From NCBI GenBank assembly GCA_028023455.1, contig JAQFVV010006273.1, positions 1,362,001 through 1,426,000 on the forward strand: a DNA stretch of 64,000 bases, read 5' to 3'. The notes beneath the pieces are model-generated. The model ran no database searches. It worked only from the letters and a program-made list of their open reading frames with translations, and was not told the origin of the DNA. Below, in pieces: positions 35,672 to 48,164 of the stretch. Source of the stretch: Epiperipatus broadwayi (lineage: Eukaryota > Onychophora > Udeonychophora > Euonychophora > Peripatidae). Each line of letters opens with the position of its first letter. The first letter of the stretch is position 1. A program made the translations under genes and the position numbers.

Positions 35672-38654
35672 CTAAAAAAAAAAATATATATATATATACA
35701 TATAGTACAGTCTACTGGTGTTGAAGTATAATAAAGATCTATTTAAAAAAAATATCTGTTTAATATAAATTACAATAATATTTTTATTATTACATTCCCA
35801 GCCAGTTATACAATAAGTATTTGTAAATTAATTGATATAATACTAAGTTAAAAATTATAATAATTTAGATGCCATCATTTAACATTAAATAGTCTAACTA
35901 AAAAATTGATTAAAACTCTAAAAATAATGACCAGATTTATAAACAAACTATTTAACTATAGTATCTAATATTAGTAAATATCACTTGATATATACAAATA
36001 TATACTAGTTTTTTATTGGGTGGTATGGAAGTAGCCTGAAAGAAAAGCCATGATTTACATTCATTATTAAATAATTCAAAATAGTCATTTGGTAACAAAA
36101 TTTATATAGTTTAAAGTAAATTAACTCTTAATGAAAGAGTTAAAATTCATAAGAGTGGAGTTAAAAATAGATATCATGACTCACCTTTGTATATTCCCAA
36201 ACTAAATACAAATAATAAAACATTATTTATCAATGCAAAAGCTTTCTTTTATGAAAGAAGTCAAATAAAGAGTAAAAAAAAAAACTCTGTTGATAAATTT
36301 TCTTGAATCTGAGGCATAAATCTCATGGAGATATCCTTTGATGTTAAAGGGAGTTGTTTTTTGAAATGAATGATGGGAAGGCTATTTTGTTTTGTATATA
36401 TATGTGGCATGCATTTTGTTAAACTTCACTTGAAAAGTCTACTTGTCAATAGATAAAACCATGACTATGGAAGAATTTTAGTAAGATTTTTGTTTTTTTT
36501 TTGGCTAGTATTGTAATGTTATATAATTTTCTATTTTATATAAATTAGCTATATTCAAAATATACCAAACCAAAGTACCATATTAGTTTCCTAACTGACA
36601 TCAAACATCAGCACATGACTCTTGTAACTTACATTCAACGTCTCGATTCACCTAATTTACATTTAATTACATGCATTAAAGTAAGAATTCATTCAAATAC
36701 TTTAAAATTACAGAAGTTGCAAAATATACAGCTGCAAATGTATTCTTTGCATTTTTGTAATTATATAATCAGATTGGCTAAAATTTAAAGTACTAAGTTT
36801 ATGAAATTTCTAAACCATTAGTTCAAATAATATAAGTAAAGATGGCTGCTGGATATATGCAAACCATTGTTTATTAGTAATGCAGCTCAAAAAACAAAAA
36901 TTACTTTAAATAATGTCCATTGATTATTCATGTTTTTAACAGAGATGATACTTTTATTCATTTTTTGATATGATTTGTTTTATAAAACAATTTTTATTTT
37001 TCAATTCATTAATATTATATATATATTTAAAAACAAAATTATAATAGTAATTGCATAAAAAAGTTAATTTATAGTATATTCAAGATTTGTATAATATCAT
37101 GAATCATTTATAGATTCAGCCCATCGGTTTTTTTTTTACTAAATCAGATGCAATTATGTCTTTATTTAACAATTCATAACAGTTCATAATTATGTAATAA
37201 GCAAAACATTTTACACCAACACTTTACAAATTATACAAACAACCATCAATACATATATATATATATAATAAAAATAATATTGGAGTTCTGAATTTAATGT
37301 ATATATCTTCAGTAAAATATATTGAACAATTTGAGTAAATTGTTTTAGTAAAAACCAAATCCAAAGTTAGCTTTAAGCACATATTAAGATATGGATTTTA
37401 ATCAGAGTAACCTCCAAATCCAAATATATTTATGTCAAGTAAAATCCATGAATGTTCTTCAATAAAACATCAAAGAGATAAATGCTATAATTTAGATCAG
37501 GCCCAGATACAAAATTTTAAAGTCAAATTTGCAGCCTAATAGTTAATAATTAAAGCTTTTATTCATAAGCAATTATAATCACTTAGTAATGAAAAGGCTC
37601 CTTGGTTTCATGATGCATACCAGTAGTCTTTATTTTATATAAAATCTTTTTTTGTTTATCACAAAGAGAGAAAATGGCATAATATTATATTTTTTTAATT
37701 TGATTTAATAATTAACATTGTATGAAAAAATAAGAAAGTCAGACAGAAAACAAAATCACACATATACAATATCTGCGCAGTGGTTTATAAAATTCGTAAC
37801 TAAAATTTGGCTCATTAAACCAATAAATTAGCAGTAAATAGTTTAATAAAATAATCTTACATTGGTAAACAACATTAAAACAAACAAAAAAAAAAAAAAC
37901 CCATTAAATACAAAAGTTTAATAAGATGTACAATTTTCATTATCAGCAATATAGATGAAACTAATATTTCATATTTTTTATCTTTACAAAAATATTAATC
38001 ATCACACTTTTATCATATCCTACCCAATATTTTTCTGATAAATATACAGCAGAATCTGGAGAGTAGAAAGACCAGTGATATTTATTTGTTGAATATGCTG
38101 TCCCATCTAAATGATTGATAATATTGAAAATGTTTATCCACAAACCTAACACATAGGCTATACCTTTTATTCTTGAAAATAAAAATTGTATTAATGCAAA
38201 ACTTATTAAAAATTCAAGTCATCAAGTATAATTCACTTTAAAGTCACCACACAAAATTCTTCGTTGCTTCTTTTTATATAAATCTTTATTTAGCAAATCC
38301 ACACGAACCTCTAATTAATTTTTTTAAGCAGTCTCTAAATAAAATACTCTCGCCCTGCTTTCTGTGATAGTAAACGAGTAAAATATCAGAAATCTTTCAT
38401 AAAAAATCAATTTTATTCATTCAAGAAGCAGGTAAGGTATCTGTTAGTGTAACCCTTAAAATATCATTTTTTTCCCCCACAAATAATTATTTCTTTAAAA
38501 GAAAAAATGTTTTTGGAATTATTTCAATTAGATGAATATATACTTTTCTTGTAATTCTCTATCTTCATGTTAAATAATCTTGTTATTTATGTCAAATAAA
38601 TCTTTTTAAAATTCTTCAGATTTTTTCTCTTATAGATTAATTACATTTTTTCTT
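35672..38654. other. Intronic sequence, no feature recognised
   Basis: About 3 kb of AT-rich intron 3' of exon f and 5' of exon g in the transcript, with an AT microsatellite at 35684-35698. No gene or repeat family was recognised. Confidence 0.45.
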
Positions 38655-38800
38655 TCACCAGTTAGGCCACATACTGCAAGGTTTAGTAACCAATAGATGC
38701 CACATGATATTGCTTAGTAAATCCCTACTCTGTGCTACTCCATCCAATATTCCGAGACAAATTTCAAGCTTATGGCTATCTTCAGTGAGAATATTTGGAT
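38655..38800 (-). repeat. Dispersed repeat family S, copy 2 (diverged)
   Basis: Shares AACCAATAGATGCCA, AATCCCTA, CATCCAATATTCC with family S. The minus strand reads CTGAAGA-TAGCCATAAGCTT-GAAA. The first box has one change, but here the stem II end is GCTT, which would pair with AAGC of the intact copy. Confidence 0.6.
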
Positions 38801-39342
38801 CTTGGAACAGTGTGCTTGGATCTTTAGGATCTAATGCACTTTTCTTCTAGCAGCCATCATTTATTTTTCTGCTCTAATATCAAGCTGTTAGCCCAAATTG
38901 AATAATAAAACTTGCTTGTATAGTCATGAAGATCTGAAACCAGTTCATTATTCGTATACTACGGTGTTTATACTTGATGAAAGAGATAAAGTATGTTGCT
39001 AAAACAGCATTGTATAAGCTATAATCATGGACTAGTCATGTAATGTTTTTTTCTTTTTAGTACTAACTATAATATTATTTAAATAAATATTGTGCACCCT
39101 ACTTCAATAAAAAAAAAAAACATTAAAATTTGATATACATCATTAGTTTATTTTAACATGATAAACAATATAATACAGCCACAAAACTGTTATTTAGTAA
39201 ATAGGTTCCAAATATGTTAGCTAACAAAACTAAGTAATTTTAGCAAAGCTACATAAGAAGAATGTGTTGTACAAAAGAGAGATATATTTTGTTTTATGTT
39301 AGCACTCTCATAATAAAATTAAAGTTCTATAATAAAAAAAAT

Positions 39343-39494
39343 CAAAATAAAACTTATTTACTTATATTTATATATAGGGTATATGAGAACAGACTTTCAC
39401 ACGACCCACCACTCTCCTCAAAATAAAACTTATTTACTTATATTTATATATAGGGTATATGAGAACAGACTTTCACACGACCCACCACTCTCCA
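39343..39494 (+). repeat. 76-bp tandem duplication at the edge of foldback 2
   Basis: CAAAATAAAACTTATTTACT starts at 39343 and again at 39419, and both copies run into TATGAGAACAGACTTTCACA. The duplication includes the outer end of the foldback 2 left arm, so it arose after that insertion. Confidence 0.85.
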
Positions 39495-39560
39495 TTCTAT
39501 CTAATAACGCTGATACACTCAAGCACATATATGCTGAAAAGATAATCACTAATATATATA

Positions 39561-39586
39561 TTTCATGCTAAACCAGCAATCATCAG
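39561..39586 (-). other. Hammerhead-ribozyme-like core, foldback 2 left arm
   Basis: Mirror of the right-arm core, read on the minus strand: CTGATGA (39586-39580) to GAAA (39564-39561), with the same 4-bp stem II. Confidence 0.45.
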
Positions 39587-39994
39587 TTGGTCCAGATTAT
39601 CATCTCCCACATATATATACTATAAGTGCTCAGATATATATTAAGATAGACAATCTTCATACTTTAATGGACAGGCTCCAACCTACTACACACTCCAACT
39701 CTTCAACCGTCCATCCAATTAAAATCTGATGATGGAATGCATATGTATTAAATGGATTATCTCCTGTACATGTGGGGTTCAGATTGACCTTAGGTCAACA
39801 TGGGTGTGACAAGAATCTCAGCCTCAGGGTGGCCTTCGAGCATTCCATCATCAGATTTTCAATTGGATGGATGGTTGAAGAGTTGGAGTGTGTAGTAGAT
39901 TTGAGCCTGTCCATTAAAGTATGAAGATTGTCTATCTTAATATATATCTGAGCACTTATAGTATATATGTGTGGGAGATGATAATCTGGACCAA

Positions 39995-40020
39995 CTGATG
40001 ATTGCTGGTTTAGCATGAAA
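39995..40020 (+). other. Hammerhead-ribozyme-like core, foldback 2 right arm
   Basis: CTGATGA, T, TGCT-GGTTT-AGCA, T, GAAA. Flanks TATATGTGT (39963-39971) and ATACATATA (just after GAAA) can form a stem III of about 9 bp. Between them AGATGATAATCT can form a small hairpin and TGG...CCA a short stem, as in an internal-loop stem I. The base at position 17 appears to be G, so activity is uncertain. Confidence 0.5.
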
Positions 40021-41056
40021 TACATATATTGGTGATTATCTTTTCAGCATATATGTGCTTGAGTGTATCAGCGTTATTAGATAGAGTGGTGGGTTGTGTG
40101 AAAGTCTGTTCTCATATACCCTATATATTATATATATAGACACAGGTATATAATAAGCCTGTGTTTCAGTTATTACTTATATTTATGCAAGTCTTCTCTC
40201 ATCATCAGCAAATTTGAGGATATGATTCTAGGATTAGTGATTTTTGTAATTTTTTTTCTTTAGAAAAAAATTTTTTTTAATGGAAAAGTATTACAGGTTA
40301 AATTTTATTTTCAAAGAAAAAAAAGACTGAAATTTTAATTATACTTTTTCTTTATACAGAATTATAAAATAATTTTTTTTTTAATTTAACATTTTTGCCC
40401 CCCCCCTCCCCCTTTGTATAAAAATCTTTTAAAATAAATATTTGTATAAATTTATACATAATTAATAATCTTGTGGAAGGAAATTAAACTTCACATATGT
40501 GCTATTTTACTTTCACTCACGTGTCAATAAGTGAGTCCACATAAATGTAATCTAATAGTGCATGTCTGAAAATTAACTTCTTTTTCATAAGATTACAATT
40601 ATCATTATCAATCCACTGAAGGACGAAGATCTCTTCTTGTTCAATCCATCTTCTCTGATCTCCAGTCTCCACATCACCCTTGCAAACTTTATTTCATCTA
40701 TTCATCTCGCGTGGACTCTTTATGGGTCTTTTACAATTTTTTGGAATCCCGTTTAAGATTTCAATTGTCCATCTATTATCATCTCTTTTTTCAACAATGT
40801 CAGTAACACCTCTTTGTGCTCTTATTCATGTACAGCATTTTCAAACTTTTCTTGTTACTCCTAACATGTATCTCTTCATACTTTTTTGAGTATCTAAAGT
40901 CTCTGTATTGATTTTTTATTAAGTGGCCAATTCTCAGATCCATAAGTAAGAACTGGGAAAACACATTTATTAAAAACCTTTTTCAAACACATTTCCTTTT
41001 AATATTATGTTATTTCTACCAAAAGCACTCGACCAAGTTTAATTCTATAATTAATT

Positions 41057-42431
41057 TCATCCATTATGTTTCCATCTGTAGTAATATTCTGACAGGTATT
41101 TATAGTTGTTAATTTCTTCTAACTCATTCTGATCAATCTTTATTTTCATCATTTGAGAAAATCCATTGAACATTACTTTAATCTTTTTAACATATATCTT
41201 TAATCCTATTTTCTTACTTTCATCTAATAACTCTTGCAACATTTGCAAAAAATAATTACATCATCTGCAAAATCTCAATGACTTAAATAATCTCAGTTTA
41301 TTTTTATTCCTTTAGCTTCCCATTTTAATTAACAAACTACTTTTCACAGCACTGTTGTAAAAAATTTTTGAGATAGTGGAGTCACCCTGTTTTACACCCT
41401 TCTCAATGTTAACCATCTAGTATCATTATGTAATCTAATTATTGCTGTTGAATTTTTATAAATATTCTTCAGAATATGACAATATGCTGGGTTTATACCT
41501 TGATGATTCAATGCTTTAATCACTGAAGAAATGCTTATAAAATCAAATGCCATTTCATAATCTACACATCCAAAGCATAATGGCAACTTATATTTATTTG
41601 TCCTTTCTATAACTTCTCTCAATATTTGGATATGAAGTACTGTACTAAAACTACTTTTAAATTCAGCTTGTTTTTTTGGTTGGTTGAAATCCAATATTCT
41701 TTGCAGACAAGTTGTAATTATCTTGGTAAAAATTTTATATAAAACTTATAGATCTGTAATTTCTAATATCTTCTTTATTACCTTTTAAAAATATTAATAC
41801 TACATTCTTCCAATCATCTGGTACATCTTTATCATTTAGACATTTGGTATATAACTTTGAAAAACAACATTTTCTATTTCTTCACTTGCTTCTTTTAATA
41901 TGTCAATTATAATTCCATCATTACCTGGAGCTTTTCCCTTCTTCATAAATTTAATTGCATGTATCAGTTTATTTAAAATCCTGGGCAATTCAGAAGATAT
42001 AATAGTTGTAGGAGGTATTTGTTCTTTTTACTATATAATTCTTGATAGAACTCTTCTATCCATTTCATGATGTCATCTCTCTTTTTAGTATTAATTCCAT
42101 CTTTTTTTCTTACTGCAGATATAAGTTTCCTATCAATATCAAAATGTTTTACATTCTTGAGACTTTTATTCTCTTCTACAGCTTTCCTTGCTATTTCACA
42201 GTTATACTTTCTTATATCATTATCAATTCTTTTTTGCACCATTTTATAAAATTGGAGATATTCAATCCTTTTTATTATATCATTTTTATAAATCTTCATA
42301 TTCCATCTTTTCTTCATAAATTCTCTAGTTTCAGTAGACATTTTATTGAACAATTGCTGCTTTTTTCTATCAGCTATCTTTGTTGTAGTTTTTAAAAGTG
42401 TATCAGTTATTTTCCTATTAATTTCATTCAA
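41057..42431 (-). pseudogene. LINE copy B linker and reverse transcriptase, broken
   Basis: Three readings in different frames: 42431-41973 (linker between EN and RT, AVEENKSLKNVKHFDIDRK), 41694-41392 (RT around motif A, CVDYEMAFDF) and 41248-41057 (connection region, GLKIYVKKIKVMFNGF). The order is collinear with copy A. The EKAPG(N)-type start of the RT lies between the first two in yet another frame. Confidence 0.8.
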
Positions 42432-42790
42432 ATCTGAATCATGGTCAAAATATGATAATACTAGAAAACGATTTGCAAGTTCTAATTTAAATTCATTAGA
42501 ATACTTCTGAAGATTAGAAATATCAATTGTGAATATTGTTTTTTCCTAATAAATTTTGTACCTCTAGTTTTGCATTAACACATATCTGAAGGACATTACA
42601 ATCTTGAAATATGTATTTTCTGTAAGTCAAAATATAATTCAATTCTGCCATATCTTCATTTAAATGCTTTCATGCCCATTTCCTTTTAACATTTTTTTCA
42701 AAAAAAGAATTCATAATATAAAAGTTTTTCTTTTTGCAACTCCATAAAGACTATGTTCTCTTTCATTTTTATTACCATAACCAAATTTAC

Positions 42791-43267
42791 CTACAGCACT
42801 TTCATTTCTTTACCAATTCTAGCATTAAAGCCTCTCATAACAATTTTAAAATGTTGTTTGGTGTGATCAAAAACCTTTTGTACATCCATAGAAAAATCTT
42901 CTAGTACTTCATCACTATGAGAATTTGTTGGAGTATAAATCTGATATATCTGCATTTGATATCTGCTATTAAGTTGAATAACTAATCTTGCCACTTCGTC
43001 TGATATAGCACCAATCTCAACAAGGTTGTTCTTGAATTTTTTATTTATAATAAATCCTCTTCCACTTGTACTTCCAATATTTATGCCTTTGTAGTCGAGT
43101 ACATGTCCACTTTTTAAATCAATTGCCTCTTCACCTTTTCTTCTAATTTCCCAAAGTTCAATAATGTTCCATTTAATATGAGACAGTTTTTCTTCCAATC
43201 TTCCTTCACTTGAAAGTGATCTGCAGTTGTACCTAAATAAAGTCATCAAATGGCACCCTGGTCGCAA
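42791..43267 (-). pseudogene. LINE copy B endonuclease region, broken
   Basis: This 158-codon reading has the N-terminal EN motifs YNCRSLSSEGR, ELWEIRRKGEEAID, TPTNSHSDE and GFNARIGKEMK. The usual GDFN is RGFN here, so the catalytic Asp is lost. It ends at KVL-stop because six bases present in copies A and C are deleted, which shifts the frame. The Glu codon of GKEM is intact, whereas copies A and C have TAA. Confidence 0.8.
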
Positions 43268-44146
43268 ATCAAGGGATTCTTAGCACCTTCCATCTTTGGC
43301 CACCAATCACTGCCTTGATTGGTAACTTTACAGCCAGGGCCATGATTTATTTTTGTCTGTCATGGTTATAAATACCTATTCGAAAAAAATTTTCACTCAC
43401 CCATACATTCATTCTGCCTCATCAGCACCTGACAAAAAAGATAAAGATGTTTCTTGATCTTAAACTTAGAAATAAAAAGCCAATAAACTCACCATGCTGG
43501 CTAATGCATGTTGGTAAGCAGCCCATCCACGTTTGTATACTATATGAATAATCATATAGTAACAACAGTTGTAACAACAGGAACGTATGGAGAGGACATT
43601 AGGAATTTGCCTTGTTCAGTACCTTTAAGGCCTCCAAGAGGAATCCAAGAGTCTCAATCACTGATTTGAAAAAGAGGCTTATTCTGATTGCCAATTAATA
43701 ACTCATAAGAACAATTTGAAAGACTGGAGAGCAATAGAACGTTTTTTTAAATTGATCTCCCAATGCTACCACCCCTTTTTGTCATTGTTATTGTTAATTT
43801 TTATTATTATTATCAATATCCACTACATTCTATCATACAGCTTTGTTTAGTTGTCTATAAAATAAGATGGCATTATAAAAATAATTGAACTTTAATAATT
43901 GAAAAATCCTTTCCATGTGCAGTTCTCTTTGTTTTTTATATTTTGTATTTATGATGCATTTCTTAAATAAACTTGAAAAATAAATAACAACAGAAAAGTT
44001 ATCACACTTAAAAGAATGTTTTTAAGAATTTTTTTATATTAGTTTATTAATATATATTTACACATACAATTCTTGCAGATATATATATACATTGAATTTC
44101 AATAAATATTATAAATAAAATAATGTAAAAGCAACATTTTGATCAT

Positions 44147-44270
44147 TTGTCACTATTACTTTTTTTTTTTTCATGTGCCAAAGCATCGACCGGGAAACGA
44201 ACCAGGGACAACTGCTTGTAAACAGCTGTGCTGACCACTCGACCACCAATGCTTGACTTGTTACTATTAC
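44147..44270 (-). mobile_element. tRNA-derived SINE or retroposed tRNA with 13-bp target-site duplication
   Basis: On the minus strand, 44253-44182 folds as a tRNA: acceptor AGCATTG / CGATGCT (7 bp), a D-arm TGGTCGAGTGGTCAGCAC (A box) and a T-arm with GGTTCGTTTCC (B box). The anticodon region CTG-TTTACAAG-CAG could present TAC (valine), but with an 8-base loop. A short tail TTGGCACATG and an A-run follow. The insert is bounded by TTGTCACTATTAC (44147-44159) and TTGTTACTATTAC (44258-44270). It is a retroposon, not a functional tRNA gene. Confidence 0.85.
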
Positions 44271-45475
44271 TTTTGGTGGATTATATCTATACACAATACA
44301 TATTAAAAAGTATGTTACAAAGATATATATAAATGGCATGTGCTGTTCTGTGCCAACATTTAATATATTATTACTATCAGTATAGTTTCTTGTGATCATT
44401 GTTGATATATATTAGGAAAGGCAAAAATTAAAATCTGTTATTGAAAATATATTTAGAATCATTGTAATAATTTGTGAATAAGCATATGGTTCTCAATGAT
44501 CAAAAGTTACACAAGATTTACTTTGGAATAATAAAATATTATTAATTAGTTACTGTTTGGTAAAGTCAATATCAAGTTTGACATGTGAAACTTTAGGATG
44601 AAAATATTTTATATACAACAGGTGGTGAGCAATTGAACCCATTAAAAAATGCTGCATTTGATTTTCTAACTTATGGTCAGGATATAAACCTTAGTATTAA
44701 ATAATCTGATTTAAATTCAAAGTATTCTGTTGAAAAAGATAACCAATGAAAGATATACCATATAAATATAATTATAGACAAAAGAGTATAACTTATACTT
44801 TAGTGAAATAGAAAAAAAAAAAACTACAGTCAGTTAAAAAAGTGTGAGGTCATCTTAATTTCATAATATATGTAAGTACTGCACTTATTCCAAACTACTT
44901 CCTTGAATTTTTTTTTTTTAATCGCAAAATAACTCATCATTGTCCATTAAACATCCATTAGACCAGTTTTCCTATATAAAAAGACATTAAAAATGTCACA
45001 CACAAGGTAGACCATTTTTAAGGGGAAAACTATCGTCTTAAAATATTTTATTTGTAATTTTATTTAATTATCAGTTTTTTTTAAATCTTATTTGAATAAA
45101 TATGGAGCAGATAAAACTTAATTAAATTATGCAACATCATCAGAATACTTCTCAAAATTAAAAAATATTTTTAATAAAATGAAAATTTTTACTGAGGATC
45201 AAAAAATATTTAATTAAACTGGCATATAGTATGAGTTTAAAAAAGGAAAGCAATTTTAAGAAACTTCATACTTACATTCAAATGCAACAATACCATAAAG
45301 AAGTATATATATATATACACAAAATAAAAATCATTAATTGTGTATCACTATTATCATCTATATATAATTTTAATTTAAAATTATACTGGCTGGAAATATA
45401 TATACAAAATCGAATAAAATACTTATAATAAAGAAAATGCTCTGGAATAACTACAATATTTAAAATACCAATGTA
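44271..45475. other. Intronic sequence, no feature recognised
   Basis: AT-rich spacer with A-runs at 44814-44823 and T-runs at 44909-44919. Confidence 0.45.
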
Positions 45476-45790
45476 TAATAATAAATAACAGCCACAGCCC
45501 TAGCTTATGGGCATGTCTGCCATCTTGAGTAGCATTTAACAATTAAATTTCATTAAAGTCACACAATATTAACATTTTGATGAGTAATGTGTGAATTAAA
45601 TGAATTTTTTTAAAAAAAAAATTTAATTGTAAAATGCTACTCAGAACAGTAGACATGCCATAAGCTGGCTATAGCTATTATTTATATGGGAATATTAATA
45701 TTGTGTGATTGAAAGATATTTAAAATTTTAATTGTGAAATGTTACCCATGATGGCAGACATATTGTACGCTGGCTTTGAAATATTAGTTT
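45476..45790. repeat. Small foldback repeat with an extra third arm
   Basis: Left arm 45476-45550 (GCTTATGGGCATGTCTGCCA...). Inverted right arm 45621-45685 (AGACATGCCATAAGCTGGCT). A second, more diverged right arm lies at 45727-45783 (GATGGCAGACATATTGTACG). MITE-like; family unknown. Confidence 0.7.
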
Positions 45791-45959
45791 TTATATATTG
45801 TTATTTTAAATATTGCTGTATTTATTCTAGGTTTTTTTTTTGTGTATATATATGTGTATTTGCAATTAATCAAATAATTCATGTATGTGTTAATATTTAA
45901 TCAGTGTATTAAAAACAGACATGTTCTTATTAATATTGATAAATTAACTGATATCTTAC

Positions 45960-46052
45960 TTTTGCTGTTTGTCCTTTTGCAGCTAAAGAAGTTACAACAT
46001 AAATTGCTGCATCTTTATTTTTCCATTGTTGTAAAGGATTCTTCGAATAACT
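45960..46052 (-). CDS. CSE1L: CSE1L exon f
   Basis: This exon is 93 nt, or 31 codons, phase 0 at both ends. The acceptor is TTTCAG and the donor is GTAAGA. It encodes SYSKNPLQQWKNKDAAIYVV followed by TSLAAKGQTAK, matching the NWKHKDAAIYLVTSLASKAQTQK block of the human protein. It is separated from exon e by an 81-nt intron that contains a stop in the continuing frame, unlike the other 81-nt intron. A plus-strand ORF over exons e and f is an antisense shadow. Confidence 0.96.
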
Positions 46053-46133
46053 CTGAAATAATCCATTTAAGAAACATTTTCACTTTTTTCCTTTTATTAA
46101 GGGATATATATTCAAAAAATAATATATTATTAC

Positions 46134-46243
46134 CTGTAACATTACTTGAACATATTGTGAAAAAATGTGAATAACAGGAACTTCACAAAATCGACAAAGT
46201 GCTCGAACTAAGTCACATGCTGATCTTCTTCGAGTATCAATAT
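46134..46243 (-). CDS. CSE1L: CSE1L exon e
   Basis: This exon is 110 nt, phase 1 in and phase 0 out. The acceptor is ATTAAG and the donor is GTAATA. After the G carried over from exon d it reads DIDTRRRSACDLVRALCRF, then VIHIFSQYVQVMLQ. The DIDTRRRAACDLVRGL block is one of the most conserved stretches of CSE1L. The 6.5-kb intron before it holds one TIR transposon copy. Confidence 0.96.
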
Positions 46244-48164
46244 CTTAATATTATTAAATAAAAAATGAAATAATTTACAAGAAATTTAATTTATAATTGC
46301 CAAATTAATTAATAAGCCTAATGCTTTAGGTTAAAAAAAAAAGAAAATCTATTCAAAACTTACTATTTGCCTTTTTTTTGTTTGTTAAAACACTTAGCAT
46401 TTATATATTTGCAACATAATTTTTAGCTATTCTTTATTAATAAAAAAAATTGTATTTATAAATCTGCATGTTTAGTTGCAATTTTTTCAATGCAAGTTAA
46501 TAGTAAAAGCAAATAAATTTATTAACTTATATTTTGTTTAAGGGTTGAGTAAAATATGAGGAAAAATAATGATACCTTTAATATGGAGTCACCATTTCCA
46601 TCAAAAATGACTACATTCTATATAGGATTAAGTCATATAACATTTGAACAAATCTTAAAGGAATATTAAGCCATTCTTTATGGTGAAAAGTTCAAGATTT
46701 TCAAGATATCAATGATATATGCAAATTCTGTCTCACTATCTAAGAATATTTCAGAGATTCAATATTTAAATCAATGTAATTTGAAAAAAGATATGTAATA
46801 CTATTATCTTGGATTATCCATGTTTAGAAAGTTTCCAAAATCTAATAATCTACACTTATGACATTTTTATGCATAATAATGATTAGACTAAGAGAATATT
46901 ATGTTTTGGTTTCCTAAGAAATCAAACACTGTAATAATTCTCAACAGAAAGAAGGCAGTCTGACTGATATATTCCTTATGAAGCTATTAAATGGTTGAGA
47001 AAAATATAATGACATATACATAAAAAATATTCATATTAAAAATCAATATTTTGTAAATCGCAGCTTATGAATTAAGCTTACAATAAATTATTTTTAAAAA
47101 AAATTTAGTGTCCAGTTGTAGTTATTTATTTCACTGTGGTTTTAATAATTTTTAATTACTATTCTTCATAATGCCCATCAGTTTCTTTTAATAAACACTG
47201 ACTTCTATAGGATAAAAATAATAATAATAAAATTAAAATAATAATATCTATATTAAATCTAAGATTTAATTAATATTTTCTGTTCCTTATTAAAATATAT
47301 TTAATAAATGTTAATTTAATATATTTAATAAATGTTAATTATAAATTAAACATATCTATTTGAAAGTATTCTTACTGTGTTTCTAATAAATTCTGAGTTT
47401 ATTATTATATATATTCATATATTTATTTTTAATCTATTTAAACAATCTACAAACATTTTATATGAAATATCACCTGGTAAATTAATTAGCAATAACACTT
47501 TAGTGAAATCTGTATAAATCATTTTGACATCTGTCTGTATAATTACTAAAATTAGAATCTAACTACCATTTATAAAACATCAATTAATTTAACAAATAAT
47601 TGGATAATGAAAAATAAATGGATGGTTGTATAATATGTGTTGTTATAGAGATATTTAAATGTAATTATGGGCTTGTATTAATTTTATATAGAGTCGGTAG
47701 ATGTCACTATGTATGCAGTATAGTTTATTTTTGTAATTAAGCCATATTGAAAAGGGCAAAAATTTAAAATTTGCCGAAAAGAGCTTTTTATGTTTTATTT
47801 GTGATGATTATATGACTATATTACAGCTATTGTTATATATCATTTTGTTGTTAGCAAAGATATTTTATTATATATATGATTTATTTTTTATATTTAATAC
47901 TAATATAACATAAATTAAAATTTCATTTTATTTTGGATGACTGGATTATTCCATTATAGAATTTTCAGATGAAAGAAATTGTCTTCATGAAATATTTATA
48001 TATATATAAAATAAGATGGATCAATTCATATAGATATACAATTAATTTATTTATAAAAAATTTACTATAATTATAAGAAAGGATAATCCATAGGAGATAA
48101 CATTGAATAAATAATATTAAATACTTCCGGAACAATATTTAATGTTCTATAGATTAAAATGCTC
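46244..48164. other. Intronic sequence, no feature recognised
   Basis: AT-rich. A short 25-bp direct repeat (TATATTTAATAAATGTTAAT) occurs at 47296-47340. No other feature was recognised. Confidence 0.5.

Larger units (their letters stand above)
39445..40128. repeat. Foldback repeat 2 (family F), arms 39445-39740 and 39840-40128
   Basis: Inverted arms of about 290 bp around a loop of about 100 bp. It has the same family blocks as 12327-13003: CCAGATTATCATCTCCCAC, ACTTTAATGGACAGGCT, AAAATCTGATGATGGAATGC. Both arms keep the CTGATGA...GAAA core, on opposite strands. The outermost bases are TATAGGGTATATGAG. Confidence 0.9.
40580..43720 (-). mobile_element. RTE-like LINE copy B, about 3.1 kb
   Basis: This is the most complete copy. 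It has a 5' non-coding part (43720-43260) shared with copy A, then EN, RT and the C-terminal region to about 40580. It encodes fragments YNCRSLSSEGRLEEKLSHI, VARLVIQLNSRYQMQIYQIY, GKEMKVL, KQAEFKSSFSTVLHIQILRE, CVDYEMAFDFISISSVIKAL and IYVKKIKVMFNGFSQMMKI, plus an EKRDDNRWTIEI-type tail. Frameshifts and stops are present throughout, so it is inactive. It lies inside the intron between CSE1L exons f and g, on the same strand as the gene. Confidence 0.88.

Noticed and set aside
44182-44253. Functional tRNA-Val(TAC) gene
   Set aside because: Eight-base anticodon loop, mismatch in the T-stem, poly(A) tail and flanking duplication point to a retroposed copy.
45881-46174. 97-codon plus-strand ORF
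   Set aside because: Antisense shadow of CSE1L exons e and f.
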